Of a DNA stretch of 32,992 nt, positions 6,030 through 14,084 are shown piece by piece. A model generated the notes under the pieces. It had not been told where the DNA came from. It did not search any database and was given only the letters and a program-made list of their open reading frames with translations. Source of the DNA: an uncultured bacterium (GTDB taxonomy: Bacteria; Patescibacteriota; Minisyncoccia; Phycocordibacterales; UBA9973). The translations under genes and the position numbers were made by a program. The stretch lies in assembly GCA_903894955.1 (NCBI GenBank), contig CAITSA010000009.1, positions 1 to 32,992 of the forward strand. The letters run 5' to 3'. Numbering within the stretch: the first letter of the stretch is position 1; each line of letters starts with the position of its first letter.

Positions 6030-6757
6030 TTCTTTAATATACTCCCAAAAAGTGGTAAATACAAATCATCTTTGATCTTTATCAAAAGTTCTTTTTTATT
6101 AACTTTCTTTATAAACTCAACTGGTGCATTTGTTATTAAAGCAAATGGCTGTTGCTCTTTTCCTTCTCCCATACAAAACACCGCAGTAGTAGCCAAACTG
6201 TCTGCAACATCTGTCTGAGATATTTTCAAAACTTTACCAAAAATATCTTTTTTACCTATATAACTTTTAACACCCTTGAACCCAGCATAACCAAGCGCCA
6301 CCCCCACCGCACCAGCACGTAACGGTAAAAGTCGCGAATCAGTTATTAAAATACCAAAATTCTTTAACCGAAATTTTTTCATCAATTTTCTACGTAAAAT
6401 TTCCGCGCTCTTAAAACTATCCTTAGGTAAAAGAATAAGTTTACTTTTCGCATTTGATTCATCAATGCCAGCATTTGCCAAAACCATTCCGTCTTTAATA
6501 GTTAACCAAGCATCTTTTGTTTTTAGAGAAAATTCGCTTTCTTGTTTTATTAATTCTATTTTTTGCTTTTCATTTTTATACTCTTTTGTTCTACCTTCAG
6601 AAAGAGCTACTATTTTAGAAGTTACAACTAAAACCGAGTTCTCGGGAATTTTTTTGACATACTCTAAAATAAATGCAAATAAATCTTCGTTCTCCTCAAA
6701 TATTTTAGTTTTGATTGGTATAACTTGCATTTGATTTAACGAAATCATGCCGCGCAC
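6026..6757 (-). CDS. CofE-like gamma-glutamyl ligase family protein
   Basis: Related to coenzyme F420-0:L-glutamate ligase (CofE/FbiB N-terminal fold), which adds gamma-linked glutamates using GTP. Family landmarks: the opening VIPIKTKIFEENEDL, VVTSKIVALSEGR, the central TDSRLLPLRAGAVGVALG (the metal/GTP site region) and QTDVADSLATTAVFCMGEG. Length 243 is normal. Start choice is open: Met10 (6730) opens at the conserved VIPI strand, and no start has a Shine-Dalgarno. It sits 4 bp after the transporter gene. No F420 genes are visible in this window, so the acceptor may be something else; whether the organism makes F420 cannot be judged here. It is next to folate-dependent genes, which is suggestive only. 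Confidence 0.8.
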   Translation of the reverse strand: MRGMISLNQMQVIPIKTKIFEENEDLFAFILEYVKKIPENSVLVVTSKIVALSEGRTKEYKNEKQKIELIKQESEFSLKTKDAWLTIKDGMVLANAGIDESNAKSKLILLPKDSFKSAEILRRKLMKKFRLKNFGILITDSRLLPLRAGAVGVALGYAGFKGVKSYIGKKDIFGKVLKISQTDVADSLATTAVFCMGEGKEQQPFALITNAPVEFIKKVNKKELLIKIKDDLYLPLFGSILKK

Positions 6758-6761
6758 CGTC

Positions 6762-7409
6762 CTAGATAGCGTGGCTCTTCCCTCTTAATAAACGAATTCC
6801 TAAATATGAAAGAGGGGTATATAGAAATCCCATAAGTATTTTATAAGCCCACCATGGGATGATAATCAAAAAAATAGTTTTTATTGGTAAAATCCCAAGA
6901 TAAGCAATAAACATAAAAATAACAGAATCAAAAAACTCTGACCAAATATTGGATAAATTGGAACGCAACCAGAATTTTTTCTCACCGATATTTTTCTTTA
7001 AAAAGAAAAAAGAAAGAACATCCTGATATTGACTAATAGCAAAAGCAACTAGTGAAGCAATAGAAAAACGAACAGATAGTCCAAAAATTTGATTATATCC
7101 GTCTTGAACCCAAAGGCCTTCTTTGGCCCAAGGGGTAATTGTAGAAACTAAAGAATAAAGTAAAAATAAAATAATACTGACAATACCAGCCAGGACAAAA
7201 TTATTCGCCATTTTCTTCCCATAAACTTCTCCGATAACATCAGTCATACAAAACACAACTGGAAAAGAAAAAACTGCTACGGAAAGATGCGTACCAAATA
7301 AAAAAGGCATTAATTTAATACCAAGCGTATTGGCAGCAAAAAGAGAGGTAATGTAAAAAGTTAAACAAATGAGAATTTTTTTATAATCCTTTTCAGTAAG
7401 TGTTTGCAT
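6762..7409 (-). CDS. yhhQ: YhhQ/VUT family transporter (queuosine precursor transporter type)
   Basis: Six-helix membrane protein of the VUT (DUF165) family, which imports 7-deazaguanine precursors of queuosine. Family signatures are FAANTLGIKLMPF near the start and FPVVFCMTDVIGEVYGKK in helix 2-3, with the acidic CMTDVIGEVYG motif. Length 215 is typical. It follows rplK on the same strand after a 75-bp gap filled by a CTAG-rich palindromic repeat. A cell with reduced biosynthesis would plausibly scavenge preQ0 or preQ1, in keeping with a host-dependent lifestyle. No Tgt or queuosine biosynthesis gene is visible in the window. Confidence 0.87.
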   Translation of the reverse strand: MQTLTEKDYKKILICLTFYITSLFAANTLGIKLMPFLFGTHLSVAVFSFPVVFCMTDVIGEVYGKKMANNFVLAGIVSIILFLLYSLVSTITPWAKEGLWVQDGYNQIFGLSVRFSIASLVAFAISQYQDVLSFFFLKKNIGEKKFWLRSNLSNIWSEFFDSVIFMFIAYLGILPIKTIFLIIIPWWAYKILMGFLYTPLSYLGIRLLRGKSHAI

Positions 7410-7410
7410 A

Positions 7411-7486
7411 AAATTAGTTGCTAGGGGTTAGTGACTAGTTGCTAGTTTTTTGCATTCACTAGAACCTAGAAACTAGAACCTAATTT
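7411..7486. repeat. CTAG-rich palindromic repeat, copy 1
   Basis: A 76-bp AT-rich element containing six CTAG tetramers. The left part (AAATTAG, TTGCTAG, GTGACTAG) and right part (CTAGAACCTAG, CTAATTT) form an imperfect stem around a short loop containing CATTCA. It fills the gap between yhhQ and rplK and overlaps the rplK stop by 2 bp. A closely similar copy lies at 8663-8737. Confidence 0.75.
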
Positions 7487-7907
7487 AATTTACCTCAATA
7501 CCCATTGAACGAGCAGAACCAGCAATAATATTAATCGCGCCTTCGTCGTCTTTCGCATTCAAATCAGCCATTTTTTTCTTTGCTATTTCTAGGGCTTGTA
7601 CGCGAGTAATTTTCCCAGCTTTCGTTGCAGCATTTTTACCAGAACCTTTTTCTACTCCAGCTGCTTTTAAAATAAGTCCTGTAACAGGAGGGGTTTTAAC
7701 GATAAAATCATAACTGCGGTCTTCGTAAACGGTGATTTTCACAGATACCTTATCTCCAGCCATCTTTTGCGTGGCAGCATTAAATTTAGTAACAAAGTCT
7801 CCGATGTTAATCCCAGCCTGACCAAGCGCTGGACCTAAAGGAGGCGCTGGAGTTGCTTTAGCAGCTTGAATTTGTAGTTTTATTTTTTTCGTTATTTTCT
7901 TTGCCAT
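7485..7907 (-). CDS. rplK: 50S ribosomal protein L11 (uL11)
   Basis: uL11, 140 residues, binds 23S rRNA at the GTPase-associated centre. The N-terminus [21 protein letters not shown] with [15 protein letters not shown] is the conserved switch region, and the C-terminal domain holds [30 protein letters not shown] and [10 protein letters not shown]. It lies 18 bp after nusG in the classical secE-nusG-rplK order, but the gene that normally follows, rplA, is absent; a repeat and yhhQ come next. The last codons coincide with the edge of the CTAG-rich repeat. Confidence 0.97.
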   Translation of the reverse strand: MAKKITKKIKLQIQAAKATPAPPLGPALGQAGINIGDFVTKFNAATQKMAGDKVSVKITVYEDRSYDFIVKTPPVTGLILKAAGVEKGSGKNAATKAGKITRVQALEIAKKKMADLNAKDDEGAINIIAGSARSMGIEVN

Positions 7908-7925
7908 ATGAATATACAGATTAAC

Positions 7926-8468
7926 TTAAATTTTCTTGATTTGCAAGAAATCGAGCTCCACTGGAGTTTCGCGACCAAACATTGAAACAAGAACTTTAAC
8001 TTTTCCACGATCCTGATCGACGGAACTTACCTTGCCCTCTAGGTCTTTAAATGGACCATCAGTGATTAAAACAGTCTCCCCAACCACCATATCAATATTG
8101 TGCTTAGTGGTGCCTACATTCATCTTTTTAAACAAATAGTCAACTTCGTCACTTTTTAGTGGAACTGGATTCACTCCGGCCCCGACGAAACCAGTTACTC
8201 GGGGAGTATTTCTTACTACATACCAAGAATCATCAGTGACAATCATATCTACCAACACATAGCCTGGATAAATTTTCTCTTCCACTTCCACTCGTTTACC
8301 TGCTTTGATTTTTATTTTCTTTTCAACTGGAACAATAACATTAAAAATCTTATCATTCATCCCAAGAGAATCAATGCGCTGTTTCAAATTACGAAGAACA
8401 ACGTTCTCGTATCCAGCGTAAGTGTGTATTGCATACCAATTTCTAACTCCCAGTGTTTCTTGTTTCAT
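7926..8468 (-). CDS. nusG: Transcription termination/antitermination factor NusG
   Basis: RNA polymerase elongation factor, 180 residues, with an N-terminal NGN domain (NWYAIHTYAGYENVVLRNLKQR at residues 10-31, KIYPGYVLVDM and TPRVTGFVG) and a C-terminal KOW domain (DGPFKDLEGKVSSVDQDRGKVKVLV). It couples RNA polymerase to the ribosome or to termination. It is preceded by secE with a 7-bp gap and followed by rplK with an 18-bp gap on the same strand. An AAAGG sits 5 nt before the ATG, one of the few Shine-Dalgarno-like sites in the window. Confidence 0.97.
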   Translation of the reverse strand: MKQETLGVRNWYAIHTYAGYENVVLRNLKQRIDSLGMNDKIFNVIVPVEKKIKIKAGKRVEVEEKIYPGYVLVDMIVTDDSWYVVRNTPRVTGFVGAGVNPVPLKSDEVDYLFKKMNVGTTKHNIDMVVGETVLITDGPFKDLEGKVSSVDQDRGKVKVLVSMFGRETPVELDFLQIKKI

Positions 8469-8475
8469 AGTGCCT

Positions 8476-8661
8476 TTATGGGGTAATTATTTTCTGTAAG
8501 CCTTGAGAGAAAATAAAATCAAAAATACCTAAATAATATGCAATAACTAAAGATAAAATAATAACGATTATCGTATAGTACAAAGTCTGGTTGCGAGATG
8601 GCCAAATCACGTGTTTTAATTCTGTTTTTGTTTCTTGAAAATACTCAGTTATTTTTGACAT
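8476..8661 (-). CDS. secE: Preprotein translocase subunit SecE
   Basis: Minimal SecE of 61 residues with one membrane helix, clamp subunit of the SecYEG channel. The amphipathic N-terminal segment ITEYFQETKTELKHVIWPSRNQT holds the conserved ELKxVxWPSR motif; the helix YTIIVIILSLVIAYYLGIFDFIF follows. It is the first gene of the secE-nusG-rplK unit. A copy of the CTAG-rich repeat begins 1 bp upstream of its ATG, so the repeat forms the 5' leader of the operon. Confidence 0.96.
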   Translation of the reverse strand: MSKITEYFQETKTELKHVIWPSRNQTLYYTIIVIILSLVIAYYLGIFDFIFSQGLQKIITP

Positions 8662-8662
8662 A

Positions 8663-8737
8663 GAATTAGTTTCTAGTAATTAGTGACTAGTTTCTAGAAG
8701 AATTCATCCCTAGAACCTAGAAGCTAAAACCTAATTT
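8663..8737. repeat. CTAG-rich palindromic repeat, copy 2
   Basis: A 75-bp element closely matching copy 1 (7411-7486): the same ATTAG opening, the same TTAGTGACTAGTT core, the same loop with ATTCA and the same CTAGAACCTAGAA and ACCTAATTT close. It has five CTAG tetramers. It occupies the leader of secE. Together the two copies bracket the secE-nusG-rplK unit. Confidence 0.75.
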
Positions 8738-8740
8738 ATT

Positions 8741-8766
8741 AAAAAGCCCCCTTTCAAGGGCTTTTT
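8741..8766 (-). terminator. Terminator-like hairpin after the beta-helix gene and inside the secE leader
   Basis: AAAAAGCCC (8741-8749) and GGGCTTTTT (8758-8766) form a perfect 9-bp stem with an 8-nt loop, and T-runs occur on both strands. On the minus strand it ends transcripts coming from the large beta-helix gene. It also falls between the best promoter for secE and the gene itself, so it may act as an attenuator or a 5' stabilising hairpin. Confidence 0.75.
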
Positions 8767-8768
8767 GT

Positions 8769-8797
8769 ATAATACTCTATTTACTCAATATAGTCAA
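8769..8797 (-). promoter_or_regulatory. Promoter for secE-nusG-rplK
   Basis: On the minus strand TTGACT (8797-8792) and TATTAT (8774-8769) are separated by 17 bp, a good housekeeping-sigma match. Predicted initiation falls near 8762, at the base of the terminator-like hairpin 8741-8766. The transcript would therefore begin with the hairpin, continue through CTAG repeat copy 2 and reach secE about 100 nt later. Confidence 0.6.
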
Positions 8798-8837
8798 TAA
8801 AAAATTATAAATATACTTTTGAAAGGATTATGATTTT

Positions 8838-11800
8838 TTACTCCATCTTCTTTCTTGTTTGTGGTCCCACCACTCCATCAACCATTAACCCATGAGCCTT
8901 CTGCCATTTTTTAACGGCTTTAGCTGTCTTTAGACCGAAATTACCATCAATAGTTAAGTGGGGTTTTAAATGTTTGTTGAGAAATTTTTGTAAGGCTTTG
9001 ACATCGTTTCCTACACTGCCTAGCTTTAGAACGGAAGAAGTGCCAGTAGTGGTAGTAGATACTTCAGGGTTAGTAGTTGGAGGAGTTTGAGGAGAAGGAG
9101 GTAAGGTTGAATTTGACGCTGGAGATGAAGTAACGACAGTAGGAGCGGTGATTGTTGGAGCAGGAGTGGTAATTGTTTTAGTAATGACTGGAAGATTGGT
9201 AAAGACTGAAGCACTGGTAACTGTTTGACAGGTAACATCGAGGTTTAGGGGGGCAGAATCTGTATAGTTGTTAACATTATCTAGGGCTCGAAGACTCCAG
9301 GTGTGATAGCCACAGGTTGGATTAGAGAGAGTATAGGGAGAAGTAATGGAAGAGGCTAAAAGAGAACTATCCCAATAGAAGTTGTAGGAAGCTGGTCCCG
9401 AGAGAGCGTCGGTGGCTGACCAAGTGAAGACAGGAGGAGGATTTCTAGTGCGAGCACTATTGTTGAGGGGTAGAAGGTTGGAGAGAAGTGGGCCGGTGGC
9501 ATCAATCCCACTGATGGCATTTGATAATGCGTAAAAATTAACATTTCCGGTATAATCCTGCGCTCTATAGCAAACCGTTTTGCCTACATCTGCTTCCGTA
9601 TGAAAATTTAATGAAGCGTAGCTTGTAAAAGTTAGACTGGCGTCGCAGGTGTTAACTCCTGTGTTATTTATGGCATAAGATAGAGTTGTTCCTGCTGTAG
9701 TTGAGGCGATAACGTTTTTACTTTGCGCCCAAGTTGCATTTGGATTATTAACAGTTATCGGATTGTAGGCAGAGGCTAAATCTGTTGAGTTAAGGTCTTG
9801 TCCAGTAGATTGTTGCCAATCTGCCAACGTGTTGTAAACATTCACGTTACCAATTACTGTACTAGAATTAGGGTGATAGTAGGTGTTGTTATTAAATGTA
9901 CCAAAGAGAGGGGGGGTATCCGGCCCTAGATTGGTTCCAGTAGATTGTCCAGTATAATACCTTGCGACAGCGTCTGTCCCAAGCGTTTCAAAAATATTGT
10001 TCGTAGCAATATTATTACGAACAAGACCAGGCGCCGCTGTAGAAGAATTTCTATTTATAGCATAGGCGTATTTTCTAGAACTATAAACATTATTGCCTGT
10101 AACTGTGGTGTCATGAGAGGAATGAAGAAAAATACCTACATCCGTGTTGGAAACAATGTTATTGAGAATACTTATGCCATAAGAAAGATCATCTAGGTAA
10201 ATCCCAAGAGACATTGTTGTCGTGTGATTGGTTCCACTGGCATTACCAATCGAATTGGTAACTGTGTTGCCGCTAATTGTTCCAAACATAGGATTACCGC
10301 TAGGCTCGGTATAAATTCCGCCACAATCATCAAGCACTAGGCATGACCTGTCTATAATGTTATTTTCAACTAAAGTCTGACTACCATTAATCTGACCACC
10401 ACGAAAATCTATACCAATATATCCGCTATTGGTAACAGTATTGTTGTTGGCCGTCATCGCGGCGCCTGTTATATAAATTGCACCATCTGACACTTTTGGC
10501 ATCCCTACATTCCCCGCATTGTTAATAGTATTATTTGAGACAACCTCGTTGCTTGTATTTGTGGTGGCCTGTATTCCATCTGACAAGGTATTCTGTATGG
10601 AATTATTGGTTATTGAAGAATTTGTATTAGTAGTTAATAATATTCCATTCTGTCCTCCGGATGCAGTAATACCGTTTATGGTTATATTACTAGCGTTAGA
10701 GATATAAACATCCTGTTGATTTGCGTTATCAATTTCTAAATTCTGAATTGTGATGTAATTTTTTCCAGTATCATTGATGCCATACGAACGATTTGAGATT
10801 TCTACAGAATGACTGCTTGGATTATCGCCATTGGGAGCCCAAAGATAAATCTGGTGCGCGGTTGAATCGTAGTACCATTCGCCAGGAGAATCAAGCATCC
10901 AGAGCATATTCTGAAGATAAAAACCATAACCAGCTATCATGCTTGATTGCGTGCCAGGATATATGCTGTCATGCAAAGTTATGGTATAAGTTGCCGGATT
11001 GTAGTCTGTCGCCACTGTCGTGCCTATATACCAATCGTTTGCTCTAACCATAACCGTCGCTCCAATAATTTGATCTGACGTTAACGTAAGATTGGAATCA
11101 ATTATAGTGTTGTAACTGGTATAATAAGAATTCGCAGTCGCTGTCAGCCAGCCGCTGTTTGGATAATGGGCAATATCATAAAAAGTTCCATCAACATAAA
11201 GCTGGTTCGGCACGTTCGCTGGGCTAGTACTGGCAACATAAATATTACCACTGTAGTTAGTCCATCCGCTTACTGTATCTGCTCCGGAAATAATTGGCTT
11301 GTTCCCTGTTCCATATGCGCCAAAAGTGATGGGGGCATTTGCTAATCCTGACGACAGTACCGTTAACTGTTCCCGCCAGGTGCAACCTCTATGGAAAAGA
11401 ATTGAATCTGCGGGATTGAAAGCAGATGAATTTACTTTAGCAACTGTAAGCCATGGAGTTGAGGGATCTGTGCCATTATTAGAATCGCTGCCTGTTACTA
11501 CGCAATTATCAACATAGTAAACGGCACCGGTAAGTGTAATGGTTATTGTTTGTGATGCGCTTGGCGAAATATTACCTTCATAATCCCTGACCCAAGCGTA
11601 GGCATTTACTACGCCCGCTTCTCCAAAAGTAAAGGTGGCCGGCGCTGTATCGGACCAATTGGGATTACCAAGCGATGGTATTGAGGATGACTCGGTGATT
11701 AGATAACCAGTAGCACCAACATCATCAGTCGCAGTAAGCGTTGCCGGTACCGTAATCGCATTTGTATTAGCAGGCATAGAAAAGGTGGTAACAGACGGGG

Positions 11801-13157
11801 CGACAAAATCAGTCCGTGTGTGAGTAGACTCGTCCGCGCCTATGTCCCAACCACTTCCAAATGGTCTAGCATCTGCATCAATGTCAGTGTTAAAGGCGAG
11901 GTTACTATCTCCGGACAAATTTGCGCCCGCGTTAATGGCGACTGCGCCTGGGGCTAAATGAAAATCTTCATTCGTGGCATCAATAAATTGAATCTTGGTT
12001 GAGTTGAGTGAATTGGAACCAGGAGCGTCATTAAAGTCAGAAATATTATTAGAAGATGAGTCTGCATAATTGCGAACAAATCCACTGGAAACGTCATCTT
12101 GAGAAATATTGTTTATGGCTGTAACTGTGCTTGGTGCCCACGTAGCGCCTATCCCTTGATAATTATTGTAGAGCGTATTGTTGTAGACATAGGCGATATC
12201 TCCGGTAACCTGCATGGCCGCGCCGCTAGCACAGTTGAAACCATAAATAATATTATTCCAAATTCTATAGACATTCGCGCTGGCTGTTGCCCTATAATTT
12301 TCAATTCCCATTTGCCCAGTACCACCACCATTACCGCTTTTAATAATATTGTTGGAAATTTGGATGTCTGTTGTATCACCAATTAACTTACCAGACACAT
12401 TTATACCCCAAGCATAGGTTGCGGTCGAGGTAATTTTGATTTGTAAGCCATCAAAACGAATGTAGTTCGTGGTACCGGAAAAGCCATTTGCGTTTGTTAA
12501 CTCAATTCTGTACGCATTGGTAGTCCATTTTCCAGTATGACGCTGTGAGGCATTTGCTTCAGTGGAAGTGCTAACCGGGGTATATATTCTTATGTAATTT
12601 AATGAACCAGTAGTATAGCTACTGACAGCTAAACCAGAGGTAGTGTCCGCACCAGTATCGTAATAACAAGGGATATTTAAAATCACATTGGCGGTCACGA
12701 GATTAGCAGTAGTGATGTGACTAGAATCTTTTGCTCCTGTTAAAGCCGCCGACATTGATGCATAGGCATGAGTAATAGATGTTACTGCTGTTGAAGCCAA
12801 ATCAACTGGAATTGCTCCAAGTTTAGTTACAACATTCCAATGCTTTGTATCTATTTTTGAAGCTAAATAATATATGTTTCCACCTGCATTCAATCGATCA
12901 CCCACGCCTAAATTATTTGCGATCTGAGCCACAGTGAAAGTGGCCACGCCAGAAGTTATGCTGATATTGCCACCACTAGAATGATCAGTGGTATTTTGGC
13001 CTACGGAGTAATAAACATTGACTGCCACAGCACTGGCATGACTGGCTATACTAAAAAACAAACCAACACACAACAGAAGTAGAACGGTTTTTGCCCTTCT
13101 TTTTTTTTCGGATTGTGTATGTTTAAATTTTAACATATTAACACTTAATGACATCAA
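8838..13157 (-). CDS. Large exported beta-helix protein with C-terminal peptidoglycan-binding domain
   Basis: A 1439-residue surface or secreted protein. A basic N-terminus (KKRRAK) and hydrophobic stretch (residues 24-39) ending SHASA give a signal peptide. Residues about 45-440 form one right-handed beta-helix-like region rich in NN-x-I repeats, ending in the GSGWDIGADE type motif. A Ser/Thr-rich Ig-like module follows (about 446-545). A second beta-helix starts at VYYVDN (about 547-1150), with many NNxI turns. Another Ig-like module (about 1219-1310), a Pro/Thr/Ser-rich linker and a peptidoglycan-binding domain (about 1372-1439, LGSVGNDVKALQKFLN, GxFGxxTxxAVKxWQ type) complete it. It probably sits on the cell wall. 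No catalytic residues were identified, so polysaccharide binding, lyase activity or adhesion remain open. By eye its base composition is richer in GC than its neighbours, a possible sign of transfer. Confidence 0.85.
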   Translation of the reverse strand: MMSLSVNMLKFKHTQSEKKRRAKTVLLLLCVGLFFSIASHASAVAVNVYYSVGQNTTDHSSGGNISITSGVATFTVAQIANNLGVGDRLNAGGNIYYLASKIDTKHWNVVTKLGAIPVDLASTAVTSITHAYASMSAALTGAKDSSHITTANLVTANVILNIPCYYDTGADTTSGLAVSSYTTGSLNYIRIYTPVSTSTEANASQRHTGKWTTNAYRIELTNANGFSGTTNYIRFDGLQIKITSTATYAWGINVSGKLIGDTTDIQISNNIIKSGNGGGTGQMGIENYRATASANVYRIWNNIIYGFNCASGAAMQVTGDIAYVYNNTLYNNYQGIGATWAPSTVTAINNISQDDVSSGFVRNYADSSSNNISDFNDAPGSNSLNSTKIQFIDATNEDFHLAPGAVAINAGANLSGDSNLAFNTDIDADARPFGSGWDIGADESTHTRTDFVAPSVTTFSMPANTNAITVPATLTATDDVGATGYLITESSSIPSLGNPNWSDTAPATFTFGEAGVVNAYAWVRDYEGNISPSASQTITITLTGAVYYVDNCVVTGSDSNNGTDPSTPWLTVAKVNSSAFNPADSILFHRGCTWREQLTVLSSGLANAPITFGAYGTGNKPIISGADTVSGWTNYSGNIYVASTSPANVPNQLYVDGTFYDIAHYPNSGWLTATANSYYTSYNTIIDSNLTLTSDQIIGATVMVRANDWYIGTTVATDYNPATYTITLHDSIYPGTQSSMIAGYGFYLQNMLWMLDSPGEWYYDSTAHQIYLWAPNGDNPSSHSVEISNRSYGINDTGKNYITIQNLEIDNANQQDVYISNASNITINGITASGGQNGILLTTNTNSSITNNSIQNTLSDGIQATTNTSNEVVSNNTINNAGNVGMPKVSDGAIYITGAAMTANNNTVTNSGYIGIDFRGGQINGSQTLVENNIIDRSCLVLDDCGGIYTEPSGNPMFGTISGNTVTNSIGNASGTNHTTTMSLGIYLDDLSYGISILNNIVSNTDVGIFLHSSHDTTVTGNNVYSSRKYAYAINRNSSTAAPGLVRNNIATNNIFETLGTDAVARYYTGQSTGTNLGPDTPPLFGTFNNNTYYHPNSSTVIGNVNVYNTLADWQQSTGQDLNSTDLASAYNPITVNNPNATWAQSKNVIASTTAGTTLSYAINNTGVNTCDASLTFTSYASLNFHTEADVGKTVCYRAQDYTGNVNFYALSNAISGIDATGPLLSNLLPLNNSARTRNPPPVFTWSATDALSGPASYNFYWDSSLLASSITSPYTLSNPTCGYHTWSLRALDNVNNYTDSAPLNLDVTCQTVTSASVFTNLPVITKTITTPAPTITAPTVVTSSPASNSTLPPSPQTPPTTNPEVSTTTTGTSSVLKLGSVGNDVKALQKFLNKHLKPHLTIDGNFGLKTAKAVKKWQKAHGLMVDGVVGPQTRKKME

Positions 13158-13221
13158 AAAAATGATATTAATACAACGTTACCAATAAAAATTTTATTCT
13201 TGATTTTTTATATAGGCTCGC

Positions 13222-14040
13222 TTATCTAATTTCGTAAGTTATCGTCACGTCCGAAGATATCGTATTCGTCCCTTTTGGAATGACGGCTGGAGCTGGGACA
13301 CTTCCTGCACTATCCATAGCTACGGCTTTTTCAGCGTACATAATTGGGTAATTTCCATTTTCAGAAAAAGAAACAATTTTGTCTAAACTCACTCCTAAAT
13401 CTTTTGCTAATACTTTTGCTTTTGCTTTTGCATCATTGATGGCTAATTTCCTTGCTTGTGCTTTCAATGCATCTTCTTTATCAATTGCAAAATTTGGACC
13501 ACTCAAATCAGAAACACCTGTTGTGCCAAGCTCTTGCATAATATCCCCAACACTATCTGTGTTTCGAACTTTTACGGTGATATTTTCACTGGCCGTATAG
13601 CCAATCAACACTTGTTTTCCACTAGGACAATAATAAGGAGCGCTGACTGTTCCAGAATCGAGTGAAGCTGGTTGTGGACAAACAGAATTTCGATATTCAT
13701 ATTTCGGATTAAAAGATGCATTAGTAGTTTGAATATCTTTATCAGCTACCCCTTTTGCCTTTAAAACATCTAAGGCTTTTTTCTCAATTACAGCCACTCC
13801 TGCTTGAGCATCTTTGACTGTTTTGTCGTCTTTACTAATCGTAAAATAAACATTCGCAATATCAGGCACAGCAGTAATTTCTCCATGACCAGAGAAAGTT
13901 ATGGTATTTGGTGTTTTATTTTCATCCCTATATCCTCTACTATAAAACAAGGCATTAGCAACCAAAACAGCCAAAAAAACAACGAGTGCAATTTTTAATC
14001 CACGATATAATCTAACTTTTTGTTCTGGTAATATTTCCAT
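13222..14040 (-). CDS. SIMPL domain-containing membrane-anchored protein
   Basis: 272 residues with one N-terminal membrane helix (IALVVFLAVLVANALFY, residues about 17-33) and an extracytoplasmic SIMPL (DUF541) domain. The domain opens with TITFSGHGEITAVPDIANVYFTI and includes the alternating pattern of paired short strands and helices (KALDVLKAKGVADKDIQTTN), closing in DVTITYEIR. The function of SIMPL proteins is poorly known; E. coli YggE of this family is linked to oxidative stress, and some members form envelope rings. It lies between the large exported protein and the FKBP gene, all on one strand, in keeping with an envelope role. Confidence 0.88.
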   Translation of the reverse strand: MEILPEQKVRLYRGLKIALVVFLAVLVANALFYSRGYRDENKTPNTITFSGHGEITAVPDIANVYFTISKDDKTVKDAQAGVAVIEKKALDVLKAKGVADKDIQTTNASFNPKYEYRNSVCPQPASLDSGTVSAPYYCPSGKQVLIGYTASENITVKVRNTDSVGDIMQELGTTGVSDLSGPNFAIDKEDALKAQARKLAINDAKAKAKVLAKDLGVSLDKIVSFSENGNYPIMYAEKAVAMDSAGSVPAPAVIPKGTNTISSDVTITYEIR

Positions 14041-14055
14041 ATATTTTTTACTTGT

Positions 14056-14084
14056 CCCGTAGTGAGCTTTGCTCTACTACTAGG
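14056..14084. repeat. Palindromic element (CCCGTA...TAC type) at the FKBP stop codon
   Basis: The segment pairs CCCGTAGTGAGC against GCTCTACTACTAGG around a TTT loop with one bulge. It overlaps the FKBP stop codon at 14080-14082. It resembles the palindrome inside tsaE at 17948-17976 (CCCCGTACC-GAGC), which suggests one small repeat family. Downstream of FKBP it could also serve as a transcript-end hairpin, although no T-run follows directly on the minus strand. Confidence 0.45.

Noticed and set aside
8838-13157. Opposite- or other-frame open frames within the large beta-helix gene (for example 9945-10196, 12099-12386)
   Set aside because: They are shadows of the repetitive coding sequence and have no start signals or family features.
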